Assembly: GCF_001937195.1 (NCBI RefSeq)
Contig: NZ_MSDO01000009.1
Span: forward strand, 1-64,000
Direction: 5' to 3'
DNA length: 64,000 nucleotides
From: Salinicola socius
GTDB lineage: Bacteria > Pseudomonadota > Gammaproteobacteria > Pseudomonadales > Halomonadaceae
Positions 55,648 through 64,000 of the stretch are shown here, one piece after another. Under the pieces are notes generated by a model. It searched no databases. It was not told the origin of the DNA and saw only the letters and a program-made list of their open reading frames with translations. Both the position numbers and the translations under genes were made by a program. Numbering within the stretch: position 1 is the stretch's first letter; every line of letters starts with the position of its first letter.

Positions 55648-56124
55648 ATGACCACCGTTGCCATCTTCGTCGACACCCAGAACGTCTACTACACCGTGCG
55701 CGATGTTTACGCCAAACAGTTCGACTATCGCCGGTTCTGGGCGAAGGTGACCGCGAACCGCGAGGTGCTGACCGCGCGCTGTTATGCCACCGACAAGGGC
55801 GACGCCAAACAGCGCGGCTTTCAGAACACGCTGCGAACGATCGGTTTCGAGGTGAAGCTGAAGCCATTCATCCAGCGTGCGGATGGCTCCGCCAAGGGCG
55901 ACTGGGACGTGGGCATCACGCTCGATGCCATCGATTACGCGGTCCAGGCGGATGTGATCGTGCTGGTCTCCGGCGATGGCGACTTCGACCTGCTGGCGAG
56001 GAAGATTCGCGAGGTGCACGGCAAGCGCGTCGAGGTCTACGGCGTGCCCCGGCTCACCGCCCACTCCCTCATCAACGCCGCGAGCCAGTTCATACCCATC
56101 GAAGGCGACCTGCTGCTGGGGTGA
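55648..56124 (+). CDS. NYN-domain protein, LabA/DUF88 family
   Basis: The 158-residue PIN-like NYN fold starts TVAIFVDTQNVYYTVRDVY. Other acidic residues lie in GDWDVGITLDAIDYA (about residue 84-98) and VLVSGDGDFDLLARKIREVHGKRVEVYG (about 103-130). These make up the metal site of putative RNases in this family. It stands alone with mesD 110 bases upstream. The ATG at 55648 gives the family's normal beginning; the frame is open to 55495. Confidence 0.9.
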   Translation: MTTVAIFVDTQNVYYTVRDVYAKQFDYRRFWAKVTANREVLTARCYATDKGDAKQRGFQNTLRTIGFEVKLKPFIQRADGSAKGDWDVGITLDAIDYAVQADVIVLVSGDGDFDLLARKIREVHGKRVEVYGVPRLTAHSLINAASQFIPIEGDLLLG

Positions 56125-56245
56125 TACGGCCGCGTGGTGCTCGGTTCCTAAATTACCCTTATCAAGAAAATCCCTTTGACGGCCGATACTTGGTTAGCGG
56201 CTTGCCGCGGCAAATACCAAGAAAAGATTCAAAAAGGGAACAGTG

Positions 56246-56698
56246 ATGTATCAGAAAGCGATTCTCGGCGCACTCATCACAACGACGCTGCTGATTTCAG
56301 GGTGCGCTTCGGTGCCCATGGGATCCAGCGACGAAGATTTGGCACTCAAGCAATTCCCCACACCTCCAGAAGGTGACGCTGGCCTCTACGTCTACCGTGA
56401 CAGCTTCATGGGCAAGGCATTGAAGAAGTCTGTCACCCTGGATGGCCAACTTATTGGTGAGACGGCCAATGGAGTCTATTTCTACGAATTAGTCGAGCCG
56501 GGCGAGCACAGCCTGTCGACGGAATCCGAGTTCAGTGACAATAAGCTCGTCTTTACCGCCAGAGCCGGCGAAAATTATTTCGTCGAGCAGTACATCAAAA
56601 TGGGTGTGTTCGTTGGCGGGGCAGGTCTCGAAATGAAGAAAAAAGAGGAGGGTATGAAGGCTTTGCGAGAGTGCTGTCATTTGGCCGCACCGCATTAA
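56246..56698 (+). CDS. DUF2846-type lipoprotein
   Basis: The 150-residue lipoprotein has a signal peptide with lipobox LLISGC, followed by PPEGDAGLYVYRDSFMGKALKKSVTLDGQLIGETANGVYFYELVEPGEHSLSTESEF. This is the DUF2846 pattern of small outer-membrane lipoproteins. The start uses AAAAAGGG upstream; a GTG one codon earlier is possible. No operon partner is seen. Confidence 0.82.
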   Translation: MYQKAILGALITTTLLISGCASVPMGSSDEDLALKQFPTPPEGDAGLYVYRDSFMGKALKKSVTLDGQLIGETANGVYFYELVEPGEHSLSTESEFSDNKLVFTARAGENYFVEQYIKMGVFVGGAGLEMKKKEEGMKALRECCHLAAPH

Positions 56699-56795
56699 GG
56701 CGTATTCGCTATTCATCAGAGAAGCCCTGAAAACCCAGGACTTTTCGATGTATGGAAACGCTCCCGCTCCCGCTGACGTACTGCTATCGCGTCGT

Positions 56796-58358
56796 TCACC
56801 GATGCACCCAATCAAGATGCTCGAACGCCCCCCGGGCGTGATCCTCACGGAACATTTCGTGGTCGCGGCGCACGCGGTCGGCGGCCTCAACAGCGAACTC
56901 GACCATGTCTTCGGTAAACAGTGCCGGCGGGCCGATGGCTTTCACGATCGCCGGTTCGATGTTGTAGTCGACCCTGCCGGATTCGTCGGAGCGGGCGTGC
57001 ACGGTGGCCAGTACGCCGCCGCAGATGCGGGCGTACTCCTTCCACTCGCTTTTGGAGAGATCGTCCAGGTCGATATCGTCGCGAAACGGGGCGCGCTCGC
57101 GCGATAGATAGCTCAGACCGTCGAACTCGACGTGGCCGTAGAATACGTCGCCGCGTACCAGATGCACGGCCTGGGCGTGGCTGACGCGCTCGGCGAGGGT
57201 GTCGAGCTCGTAGGCCGAAGGCGGCACCAGACCGGATAGGGCAGAGCGTCGGGCCTGCTTGAACTCGATGATCAGATCGTCCGTACCGTCGCGCTCGGGG
57301 CCTTCGATCAGCACGTAGTAGCGGTTGAGACCCAGCGAGGCAGTGCCCTGGCCGCGACGTATCGCGACATCCTTCACGCGCATGGCTTTCTCGTTCAGCC
57401 CTTCCTCGTTCAACCCTTTCTCGTCAAGCCCTTCCTTGTCCATGCGCCTGGCGCGTTCCGGGACCTCGATCTCGTTCTCCTCGATCAGCCGGTCGGTGAT
57501 CGTCTGGAATTCGTCGCGACGAGACGAGATCGGCACCAGTTTCTGGGTGGGGCGAAAGCCGCAGCGGCTCTCGTCGAGATAGTCGTCGATCAGCCACTCC
57601 GCGCGGTCTTCGTCGGCGTCCTTGAACAACTTGCGAATGAGCTTGGGCGCGTTGTCGTAGCGCATCTCTTCATCCTGCTCGGTGCCTTCGCGAGCCAATC
57701 GCTCCATTTCTTCGATATAGCCCCGCACGAAATGGCGCACGATCTTGATCTGATGCTTGCGCTTGAGCTCTCCCTCGGCCTCCGCGGCGATCATGAAACC
57801 GACCGCGCCACGCTTGATATCCCAGGTGAACGGGGCGTAATAGGCCTCGTCGAAATCGTTGACCGAGAAGATCGGCACGTTGTTCACGTTGGGCATGACG
57901 CCGAAATTGCCGGGGTGGACGTCACCCAGCGCCAGCACAGTCGGCATCCAGGCATCTTCGCCGGCCATGTCGCGATAGAAAAGCAGCGCCGTGCCGCGAA
58001 AGAACGAGAACAGCGAGTCGGAGAGCTGATCGAACTTGACGGTAGCGTCTTCGGAGCCGTCCGCGATGCGAGTCCGGTGATCCTCGCGCAGCGTCTGGCG
58101 TACGTGGCGGCGGCGATAGTGGCCGGTCAACACGCGCGGGCGCAGCACGAACTCTCCACCAGCCACGGCTTCCGCCAGACGTTTGAAGGTGTCGAAACGC
58201 GTCGCCGCCTCCGGCTCCTCGGGCGCAGGCTCTGCAGGTAAGCGCCGCTCGAGCGCTGCCGCCAGTTCCGCCTTGCTCATCGAGGAACGCCCCGGGATAT
58301 CCCGCTGCTGAGCGCGTTCGTAAAGCGCCTGGCGCGTAGGTTCTGCTTGCTGGTTCAT
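56796..58358 (-). CDS. DUF2252 family protein
   Basis: The 520-residue DUF2252 protein has a kinase-like core: FFRGTALLFYRDMAG, LGDVHPGNFGVMPNVNNVPIFSVNDFDEAYYAPFTWDIKR (about residues 140-180) and LGLNRYYVLIEG. The GDxHxxNFG stretch and downstream DFDE resemble catalytic and metal motifs of protein-kinase-like folds. Activity is unknown. The N-terminal 50 residues look like a SAP/Rho-N type helix pair (RQALYERAQQRDIPGRSSMSKAELAAAL). A short in-frame repeat DEKGLNEEGLNEKAM sits before MRVKDVAIRRGQG. AAGGAG marks the start. Confidence 0.85.
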   Translation of the reverse strand: MNQQAEPTRQALYERAQQRDIPGRSSMSKAELAAALERRLPAEPAPEEPEAATRFDTFKRLAEAVAGGEFVLRPRVLTGHYRRRHVRQTLREDHRTRIADGSEDATVKFDQLSDSLFSFFRGTALLFYRDMAGEDAWMPTVLALGDVHPGNFGVMPNVNNVPIFSVNDFDEAYYAPFTWDIKRGAVGFMIAAEAEGELKRKHQIKIVRHFVRGYIEEMERLAREGTEQDEEMRYDNAPKLIRKLFKDADEDRAEWLIDDYLDESRCGFRPTQKLVPISSRRDEFQTITDRLIEENEIEVPERARRMDKEGLDEKGLNEEGLNEKAMRVKDVAIRRGQGTASLGLNRYYVLIEGPERDGTDDLIIEFKQARRSALSGLVPPSAYELDTLAERVSHAQAVHLVRGDVFYGHVEFDGLSYLSRERAPFRDDIDLDDLSKSEWKEYARICGGVLATVHARSDESGRVDYNIEPAIVKAIGPPALFTEDMVEFAVEAADRVRRDHEMFREDHARGAFEHLDWVHR

Positions 58359-58579
58359 GGGCACTCCTTGCCTGTCCTGACTGCGCTGGAGATGGAGAGG
58401 TCGTTGAGGGGTCCAGCATGCACGACTTGCCTGGCGGTTGCATGCGTGCGCCGAAGCGGGGTGGCCAAGCACTTGCTGAGGCAATTGCCGGTATCCAGCC
58501 TAGACTAAAGTCCCGGTCGCGCGAGCCGATTTTTTTCGAAGAGAGTTGATACGCTACGGTCAAACGGCGTCTCTCTTTC

Positions 58580-58714
58580 ATCGCCGCCTACGACGAGCGC
58601 CCGTTTCATCGCTCCCGAACCGAGCGTCTCTTTCATCGCTCCCGTATCGAGCGTCACTTCCATCGCTCCCGTACCGAGCGTCACTTCCATCGCTCCCGAA
58701 CCGAGCGTTAAGGC
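58580..58714. repeat. 27-bp tandem repeat immediately 5' of lldD
   Basis: Four clear 27-base units start at 58607, 58634, 58661 and 58688. Each is CATCGCTCCCG-n-A-n-CGAGCGT followed by C-n-CTT. A degraded fifth unit lies at 58579-58606. The last ends six bases before the lldD ATG, and its terminal TTAAGGC provides the ribosome-binding site. Confidence 0.9.
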
Positions 58715-58720
58715 GAATCC

Positions 58721-59917
58721 ATGATCATTTCAGGTCCTTCCGATTACCGGCGCGCCGCCCAACGTCGTATTCCTCGTTTTCTGTTCGACTACCTCGATGG
58801 CGGTGCGGTGACCGAGAGCACCATGCGTGGCAACGTCGAGGCGCTGCAGGCGATTCCGTTGCGCCAGCGGGTGTTGCAGGGCGGCGGCACGCCGACGCTC
58901 GAAACCGACGTGCTCGGTAGCCGTTGGCAGATGCCCGTGGCGCTGGCACCGATCGGGGCCACCGGCATGTACGCCCGTCGCGGTGAAGTGCAGGCGGCGC
59001 GAGCCGCGCAGAAGGCGGGCATTCCCTACACGCTCTCCACGGTGTCCGTCTGTTCGATCGAGGAGGTGGCAAAGGCTGCGGCGGGGGAGTTGTGGTCCCA
59101 GCTCTACGTGCTGAAGGATCGCGGTTTCATGCGGAATGCGCTGGAGCGAGCCTGGGCTGCTGGCATGAAAACGCTGGTGTTCACGGTCGACATGCCGCTA
59201 CCGGGGTCGCGCTACCGCGATCGCCACTCTGGCATGTCCGGCCCTCACGCCAAGCTGCGCCAGTACGCTCAAGCGCTGACACATCCCCGCTGGGCGTTCG
59301 ATGTCGCCCTCCAGGGCAAGCCGCTGTCGTTCGGCAATATCGAAGCCTACACCGGCCGCCAGATGAACATGGACGACTACATGGGCTTTCTGGCCAAGAA
59401 CTTCGACCCTTCCATCAGTTGGAGCGAACTGGAGTGGATTCGGGATAGCTGGAAGGGCAATTTGGTCATCAAAGGGCTGCTGGACAAGCAAGATGCGCGA
59501 GATGCGGTAAGAATGGGCGCCGATGGCATCATTGTCTCCAACCACGGCGGGCGCCAGCTCGATGGTGCGATTCCCACCGCCCAGGCGCTGCCGCGTATCG
59601 TCGAGGCGGTCGGGGACGAACTGACGGTGCTGGCGGATTCCGGCGTTCGCTCCGGGATGGATGTGATCAGAATGTTGGCGCTGGGTGCCAAGGGTGTCCT
59701 GCTCGGCCGCGCTTACGCCTATGCACTGGCGGCCGAAGGGGAGCGTGGCGTCTCGCATCTGCTCGACCTGATCGCCGCCGACATGCGCGTGACCATGACG
59801 CTGATCGGTGCCAACTCGCCGGCCGATATCAGCGCCGATCATCTGGATTCCGTCGCGAGGGAGCTGAAGGGCGAGCAGCGTCCGGCGGTCGCGGAGCCCG
59901 ATAAAGCGGCGTTCTGA
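58721..59917 (+). CDS. lldD: L-lactate dehydrogenase, FMN-dependent (LldD family)
   Basis: The 398-residue FMN alpha-hydroxy-acid dehydrogenase oxidises L-lactate to pyruvate at the inner membrane, feeding electrons to quinone. The start is [32 protein letters not shown] and substrate residues include [33 protein letters not shown], the catalytic His in [13 protein letters not shown], and [11 protein letters not shown]. No lactate permease or LldR lies beside it. The next gene is a convergent LysR. Confidence 0.93.
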   Translation: MIISGPSDYRRAAQRRIPRFLFDYLDGGAVTESTMRGNVEALQAIPLRQRVLQGGGTPTLETDVLGSRWQMPVALAPIGATGMYARRGEVQAARAAQKAGIPYTLSTVSVCSIEEVAKAAAGELWSQLYVLKDRGFMRNALERAWAAGMKTLVFTVDMPLPGSRYRDRHSGMSGPHAKLRQYAQALTHPRWAFDVALQGKPLSFGNIEAYTGRQMNMDDYMGFLAKNFDPSISWSELEWIRDSWKGNLVIKGLLDKQDARDAVRMGADGIIVSNHGGRQLDGAIPTAQALPRIVEAVGDELTVLADSGVRSGMDVIRMLALGAKGVLLGRAYAYALAAEGERGVSHLLDLIAADMRVTMTLIGANSPADISADHLDSVARELKGEQRPAVAEPDKAAF

Positions 59918-59985
59918 TTGGTGATCGTCACTGACGATTCGATCGATGATTGATCGTCGTCTATGCCGTCGATCGGCAGGCGACC

Positions 59986-60882
59986 TCAGCGCAGACCCTC
60001 GATCTGGCGCAGGCGCGAGGCGGCGAAGTCGATGAAGGCGCGGACCTTCGCCGCCGCTCGGCGTCCTTCGACATGGACGAGATGAATCGGTAGCGGGGCG
60101 GGTTCGTGCTTCTCCAGAACGGTCTGGAGACGGCCCGACCCGAGATCGGGCCCGACCTGATACGACAGCACACGGCACAGGCCCCAGCCTCGTCTGGCGA
60201 TATCGATGGCCGCAGCCAGGCTGCTGACCGTGAGCTGAGGATTGACCCGGACGACATGCGTCCCATCCCTCCCGAGGCGCCACTCGTTCAGCGGCGGGGT
60301 GGATCCGCTCGAAACGACGCGATGAGAGACGAGCTCGCTCGGATGTTCGGGCCGGCCGCGCGTGGCGAAATAGTCGGGCGACCCGCAGATGACGCGGCGG
60401 ACCTGGCCGATGCGGACGGCGGCCAGCTCGGATGCGGGCAGGTGGCCGATGCGTACGGCGATGTCGAAGCCTTCCTCGACCAGGTTGACGATGCGGTCCA
60501 CCATCAGCACGTCGGCGCGGACCTGGGGATGGTCATCGAGAAATTCGGTGAGCAGCGGCGCGACGTAGATTCGCCCGAACTCCTGTGGACAGGTGATTCG
60601 CAGTTGCCCGACGGGCGTGTTGGCTGCGCCCGAGGCCATGTCGTCGGCGGCTTGCAGATGAGCGAGGATCTCTCGCACCTCCCCGAGATACGTCTGGCCG
60701 ACCTCGGTCAGCCTGACTCGCCGCGTCGAGCGGGTGAAAAGCCGGGCACCGAGGGCGGTCTCGAGCATGTTGATGGCTCGTGTGGCTGAAGGCGCACTGA
60801 GCCCGGTGGCGCGGGCACCCTTGGCGAAGCTTTCCGCTTCGGCGACGGCGACGAAAACTTTCAGGGCCTGAAGGCGATCCAT
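59986..60882 (-). CDS. LysR family transcriptional regulator
   Basis: The 298-residue LTTR of the CrgA-like group has HTH residues 3-62 (LQALKVFVAVAEAESFAKGARATGLSAPSATRAINMLETALGARLF). An effector domain follows (GQLRITCPQEFGRIYVAPLLTEFLDDHPQVRADVLMVDRIVNLVEEGFDIAVRIG). It is divergent from the GST/flavoprotein pair, 144 bases away, and is the likely regulator of that unit rather than of lldD, which is convergent. Confidence 0.91.
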   Translation of the reverse strand: MDRLQALKVFVAVAEAESFAKGARATGLSAPSATRAINMLETALGARLFTRSTRRVRLTEVGQTYLGEVREILAHLQAADDMASGAANTPVGQLRITCPQEFGRIYVAPLLTEFLDDHPQVRADVLMVDRIVNLVEEGFDIAVRIGHLPASELAAVRIGQVRRVICGSPDYFATRGRPEHPSELVSHRVVSSGSTPPLNEWRLGRDGTHVVRVNPQLTVSSLAAAIDIARRGWGLCRVLSYQVGPDLGSGRLQTVLEKHEPAPLPIHLVHVEGRRAAAKVRAFIDFAASRLRQIEGLR

Positions 60883-61026
60883 GACGTCTTGCTCAGTTCG
60901 GGGTCAATGATAGTTTCAGCATGCAAAGTGGTGCCTTTCAGAATAGACCGATTCTTCCGCCACTCGTAAGGATCTACAGTGGCTTCTTCGATAACCCCAC
61001 CCATCCATGGGATTAAGGAGCCTGTC

Positions 61027-61680
61027 ATGTCGAGCGCCGACCTTGAAACCAACGCCCTCACCGATCAGCCCGTAAAACTCTATCGCAACCCCAAGTCCGG
61101 CCACTGCCACCGCGTCGAGCTCATGCTCGCGCTGTTGAAGATCCCCTACGAAAACGTCGATCTCGACATGGCCAACGGCGCCCATCACGAGCCTGACTAC
61201 TTGAAGATCAGCCCGCTGGGGCAGGTGCCGGCGATCGATGACAACGGCATTGCGCTTTCGGATTCGAACGCCATCCTCGTCTATCTGGTCGAGCGCTACG
61301 GCGATCCTGCTCTCTGGATCGGCACCGATCCGATCGAGAAGGCTCGAGTTCAGCGCTGGCTTTCCATCGCGGCGGGCGAGATCGCCGCTGGCCCCTGTGC
61401 CGCGCGTCTTGTCACCGTATTCGACGCCCCGCTCGATCACGAGGGCGCCAAGGCGAAGGCGCATAAGCTTTTCGTGATGATGGACGCCCATCTCGACGGT
61501 CGCGACTGGCTGGCAGCCGACAGGCCGACGCTGGCCGACATCGCGGGCTACAGCTATATCGCCCATGCGCCGGAAGGTGGCGTCGGTCTCGCCGACTATC
61601 CGCACGTCCGGGCCTGGCTCGCGCGTCTCGAGTCACTGCCACGCTTCATCGGCATGGCCCGCTCGCCGGTACTCGCCTGA
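61027..61680 (+). CDS. Glutathione S-transferase family protein
   Basis: The 217-residue GST has a thioredoxin-like N-domain (LYRNPKSGHCHRVELMLALLKIPYENVDLDM, then ISPLGQVPAIDDNGIALSDSNAILVYL) with a cis-Pro in VPAI. An all-helical C-domain follows (DWLAADRPTLADIAGYSYIAHAPEGG). AAGGAG seven bases before the ATG at 61027 settles the start. The flavoprotein gene starts 28 bases downstream, so the two form an operon. The substrate is unknown, perhaps an electrophile handled together with the flavoprotein. Confidence 0.91.
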   Translation: MSSADLETNALTDQPVKLYRNPKSGHCHRVELMLALLKIPYENVDLDMANGAHHEPDYLKISPLGQVPAIDDNGIALSDSNAILVYLVERYGDPALWIGTDPIEKARVQRWLSIAAGEIAAGPCAARLVTVFDAPLDHEGAKAKAHKLFVMMDAHLDGRDWLAADRPTLADIAGYSYIAHAPEGGVGLADYPHVRAWLARLESLPRFIGMARSPVLA

Positions 61681-61708
61681 GTCGAAAAGGTTCGAACGGA
61701 GGTCGGTC

Positions 61709-63436
61709 ATGACACACGAAACGATGCCTTCCCAAGAGACGACTGTCCAAAATCCGCCGTTCCACGAAGGCGAACTCGAGGCGCAGCGGCGCGCCGGGGT
61801 GGCCAGTATCGCCAGCTCGGCAGGTCGTTTCATCCGCGATCACATGCCCGCGCAGCATCGTGAGTTTTTCAGCAGCCTGCCTTTCGTGGTCCTCGCAGCC
61901 GGCGACGAAACCGGGCGTCCCTGGGTCACGTTGCTGGAAGGGAAACAGGGATTCATCGCCGCACCCGATCCGCGCCAGCTGACGGTCGCGGCGAAACTCG
62001 GTGCTCAAGATCCGCTGGCGTCGACGTTCGGCGCCGGAACCGATGTGGGTCTGCTCGGCATCGAACCGGCGACGCGGCGGCGAAACCGTGTCAATGGGGT
62101 GATCAGACCCGCTGGCGATGCCTTCGTCATCGAGGTGCGACAGAGTTTCGGCAATTGCCCGCAGTACATTCGCGAGCGCGAATGGCGGTGGGTCGGTCCG
62201 GCGATCGATACCCGTGCGACCGTATCGGATCGACTGGCGGCGGAGCAGCGGGCTCGGATCGTCGCGGCCGATACCTTCTTTATCGGCTCCGGCTTCAGTT
62301 CTGCCCCCGGCGGCGAATCGGGCGGAGAACCGGGCAGCGAGACAAGCATGAGCCGAGGTTACGACGCCTCTCACCGGGGCGGCGATCCCGGCTTCGTGCG
62401 GGTGACCGAGAACGGAACGCTGCAGATCCCGGACTACGCCGGCAACAACTTCTTCAACACGATCGGCAATCTGATCCAGGACCCGCGCGTGGGGCTGCTG
62501 TTCGTCGACTTCGAGAGCGGCGGCATGCTGCAGATCACCGGCCGGGCCCGCATCGACTGGGCGCCGCAGGAGAGTCGAGTTGAGATCCTCGACCCGAACG
62601 CGAAGCGATGGATCGAGGTGACCGTCGAGCAGGTCGTGGACCGCCCGGCGGCACTGGCCCTGAGATGGCATCGCGAAGACGAGGCACCATTGCGACTGGA
62701 AGTCGTCGACAAGGTGATCGAAAGCGACCAGATCACCTCCTTCTATCTGGCCGATGCCGGAGGTCGCGCGCTTCCGCCCTTCGAGGCCGGTCAGCATCTG
62801 GCGGTCGAGCTGGAAATACCGCATCAGTCCATTGCCAACCGCCCGGCGCGGGTCGGTCGCAGCTACTCGCTCTCGGGATCGCCATTCGCGGGGACATATC
62901 GGCTTAGCGTCAAGCGGGAAGATAGGGGCGTCGTGTCGCGCTTTCTGCATGACCGGATCGGTATCGGCGACAGGATCGCGGCGCGCTCGCCCGCGGGTGA
63001 ATTCGTCGTGCCTCCTCGGCACGGACCACTGGTGCTGGTCAGCGCCGGCGTGGGTATCACGCCGATGCTCGCGATGCTGCACGCGGTCGTGGCGGAAGCG
63101 GACAACGAGCGCCGCCCGGTCTGGTTCGTGCATGGCACGCGCAATGGCGGGGTTCACGCCTTCCGGGCCGAGGTCGAGGCGCTGCTGGCCCAGTCCGGCA
63201 GCGTGGCGCGACGCATCTTCTACAGTGCCCCGCGGTCGAGCGACAGGCCGGCTATCGACTACGACGTCAAGGGACGGATCACGGCCGATGACCTTCTCGG
63301 GCTCGGCGCCGGGCGGGAGGCGAGCTATCTGCTCTGCGGTCCGGCCCGGTTTCTCGCCGAGCTCAGCGCCGGGCTGGAAGATCGTGGTGTCGATGCGGAG
63401 CGGATCGGCTTCGAAACGTTCGGCCCGGCGGGGTGA
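61709..63436 (+). CDS. PNPOx-like / ferredoxin-reductase fusion flavoprotein
   Basis: 575 residues in two parts. The N-terminal PNPOx-like split barrel (about 40-330) includes FFSSLPFVVLAAGDETGRPWVTLL, GIEPATRRRNRVNG, QSFGNCPQYIREREW and IPDYAGNNFFNTIGNLIQDPRVGLLFVDFESGG. The C-terminal FNR unit (about 340-575) has RSYSLSGSP (flavin), LVSAGVGITPMLAMLHAV (NAD) and YLLCGPARFLAEL. Related fusions end in a plant-type 2Fe-2S domain; here the protein stops at FETFGPAG. GGAGG lies eight bases upstream of the start. It is likely a redox or detoxification enzyme working with the GST. Confidence 0.85.
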   Translation: MTHETMPSQETTVQNPPFHEGELEAQRRAGVASIASSAGRFIRDHMPAQHREFFSSLPFVVLAAGDETGRPWVTLLEGKQGFIAAPDPRQLTVAAKLGAQDPLASTFGAGTDVGLLGIEPATRRRNRVNGVIRPAGDAFVIEVRQSFGNCPQYIREREWRWVGPAIDTRATVSDRLAAEQRARIVAADTFFIGSGFSSAPGGESGGEPGSETSMSRGYDASHRGGDPGFVRVTENGTLQIPDYAGNNFFNTIGNLIQDPRVGLLFVDFESGGMLQITGRARIDWAPQESRVEILDPNAKRWIEVTVEQVVDRPAALALRWHREDEAPLRLEVVDKVIESDQITSFYLADAGGRALPPFEAGQHLAVELEIPHQSIANRPARVGRSYSLSGSPFAGTYRLSVKREDRGVVSRFLHDRIGIGDRIAARSPAGEFVVPPRHGPLVLVSAGVGITPMLAMLHAVVAEADNERRPVWFVHGTRNGGVHAFRAEVEALLAQSGSVARRIFYSAPRSSDRPAIDYDVKGRITADDLLGLGAGREASYLLCGPARFLAELSAGLEDRGVDAERIGFETFGPAG

Positions 63437-63453
63437 AACGGATCGTAGGGATC

Positions 63454-63490
63454 AAAAAATACCCCAAGGGGGAAACGCCCTTGGGGTATT
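63454..63490. terminator. Bidirectional terminator between the flavoprotein and sorbosone-dehydrogenase-like genes
   Basis: A 13-bp stem AATACCCCAAGGG (63458-63470) with CCCTTGGGGTATT (63478-63490) has AAAAAA at its left side. That is the T-run for the minus-strand gene ending at 63535. It also closes the flavoprotein operon. Confidence 0.9.
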
Positions 63491-63534
63491 GCGCGACAGC
63501 ATCACTGCGTCAGGCGATCGTGAGACGATGACAT

Positions 63535-64000
63535 TCAGGGAGAGTTGCTGGCCTCGCCTTCGGACGTGGCCGATCCGTCGTCCGGCGCGGTGGCTTGTTC
63601 ACCGCTCGTGTCGGATTCCATCGCCGTACCAGACTCGTCTCCGGACATGGTGGCGTCATCCGCGGCTGCGGCAGAACCCTCTTCAGCCATCGTGGATTCA
63701 TTCGCGGGCACGGCCGCGCCATCCCCGGCGGCGGCGGATTGGCTAGTGCCGCTATCCTGCTCCGCGCTGGCACCGTCCCGCGTCACGCGCCACACCGCGT
63801 TGGTCAGATCGTCGGCAATGATCACCGAGCCATCCGGGGCGACGGTCACGCCGACCGGGCGGCCACGCGTCCGGCCATCATCGGTGAGAAAGCCGGAAAC
63901 GAAGTCGATGGGGTCTCCGGCAGGTTCGCCGTTCTGGAACGGTACGAACACGACCTTGTAACCGACGGGATCGGCGCGGTTCCAGCTGCCGTGCTCGCCG
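63535..64000 (-). CDS. PQQ-dependent sugar/sorbosone dehydrogenase-like protein, C-terminal part
   Basis: The visible C-terminal segment, running off the right edge, reads GEHGSWNRADPVGYKVVFVPFQNGEPAGDPIDFVSGFLTDDG then RGRPVGVTVAPDGSVIIADDLTNAVWRV. This is the last blade pattern of the soluble glucose/L-sorbosone dehydrogenase beta-propellers (GSWNR...GYK, GRPVG, DD). An unusual acidic Ala/Ser/Asp/Glu/Thr tail of about 80 residues follows (SAAAGDGAAVPANESTMAEEG...). The N-terminus and signal peptide are outside the window, so the family is clear but activity is not. Confidence 0.8.
   Translation of the reverse strand, partial: GEHGSWNRADPVGYKVVFVPFQNGEPAGDPIDFVSGFLTDDGRTRGRPVGVTVAPDGSVIIADDLTNAVWRVTRDGASAEQDSGTSQSAAAGDGAAVPANESTMAEEGSAAAADDATMSGDESGTAMESDTSGEQATAPDDGSATSEGEASNSP

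Noticed and set aside
58505-58690. 61-residue minus-strand peptide with MEVTLGTGA repeats
   Set aside because: It arises from the 27-bp tandem repeat, whose unit length is a multiple of three; no ribosome-binding site or family.

Overview
The window is a chromosomal segment of a GC-rich gammaproteobacterium. I infer Halomonadaceae (Halomonas, Salinicola or Kushneria type) from the smc-zipA-ligA-yheU block, a glrK-qseG-glrR operon, guaB-guaA, an organic-acid transporter set and MesX/MesD. That placement is inference and no species is claimed. Most of the DNA is dense, ordinary chromosome. The clear exception is an AT-rich patch at about 48.4-50.5 kb.

Layout. 1-1224: 3' end of a tRNA-Arg(ACG), its terminator and dusC. 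1328-8335: a long minus-strand set read from a gamma-glutamyltransferase through a pair of short CHR-type transporters into a TctCBA carboxylate transporter, with a divergent GntR/FCD regulator. 8375-9528: an IMPACT/YigZ protein and a LexA-like protein with no DNA-binding domain. 9807-17232: smc, zipA, ligA, yheU. 17342-21348: a CitS-type carrier divergent from a CitA/CitB two-component pair. 21402-26238: mnmC, yciI-like, yciB, a PHP phosphoesterase and yciO. 26327-31422: a class-B-like acid phosphatase, a chemoreceptor, a K+ channel, a decayed PAS gene and a CYTH triphosphatase. 31670-35136: a Pit accessory protein, pit and argA.

35137-39680: an 840-base intergenic region with a sigma-54-type promoter and strong terminators, followed by glrK-qseG-glrR. 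In E. coli the same place upstream of glrK holds the sRNA gene glmY, and here GlrR carries the GAFTGA loop of sigma-54 activators. 39757-41614: a LysR regulator and an NQO1-like flavoprotein. 41756-43378: a hipBA module with three operators spaced exactly 49 bp apart. 43399-48321: xseA, guaB, guaA. 48487-50169: an AIPR-family defence gene in AT-rich DNA just after guaA, probably a small island in the guaA 3'-end hotspot. 50778-55538: a lipoprotein, an SDR/LysR pair and the mesX-mesD methionine synthase pair. 55648-63436: a NYN-domain protein, a DUF2846 lipoprotein, a DUF2252 protein, lldD, a LysR regulator, a GST and a PNPOx-ferredoxin-reductase fusion. The right edge holds the 3' part of a sorbosone-dehydrogenase-like gene.

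A recurring oddity crosses the window. Short tandem repeats (units of 12, 14, 16, 18 or 27 bp, each with its own sequence) lie just 5' of start codons at tctC, tctA, the CYTH gene, xseA, the SDR gene, mesD and lldD. This is the pattern least explained by the gene list. The other main leads are the candidate sigma-54 RNA upstream of glrK and the guaA-linked AIPR island.
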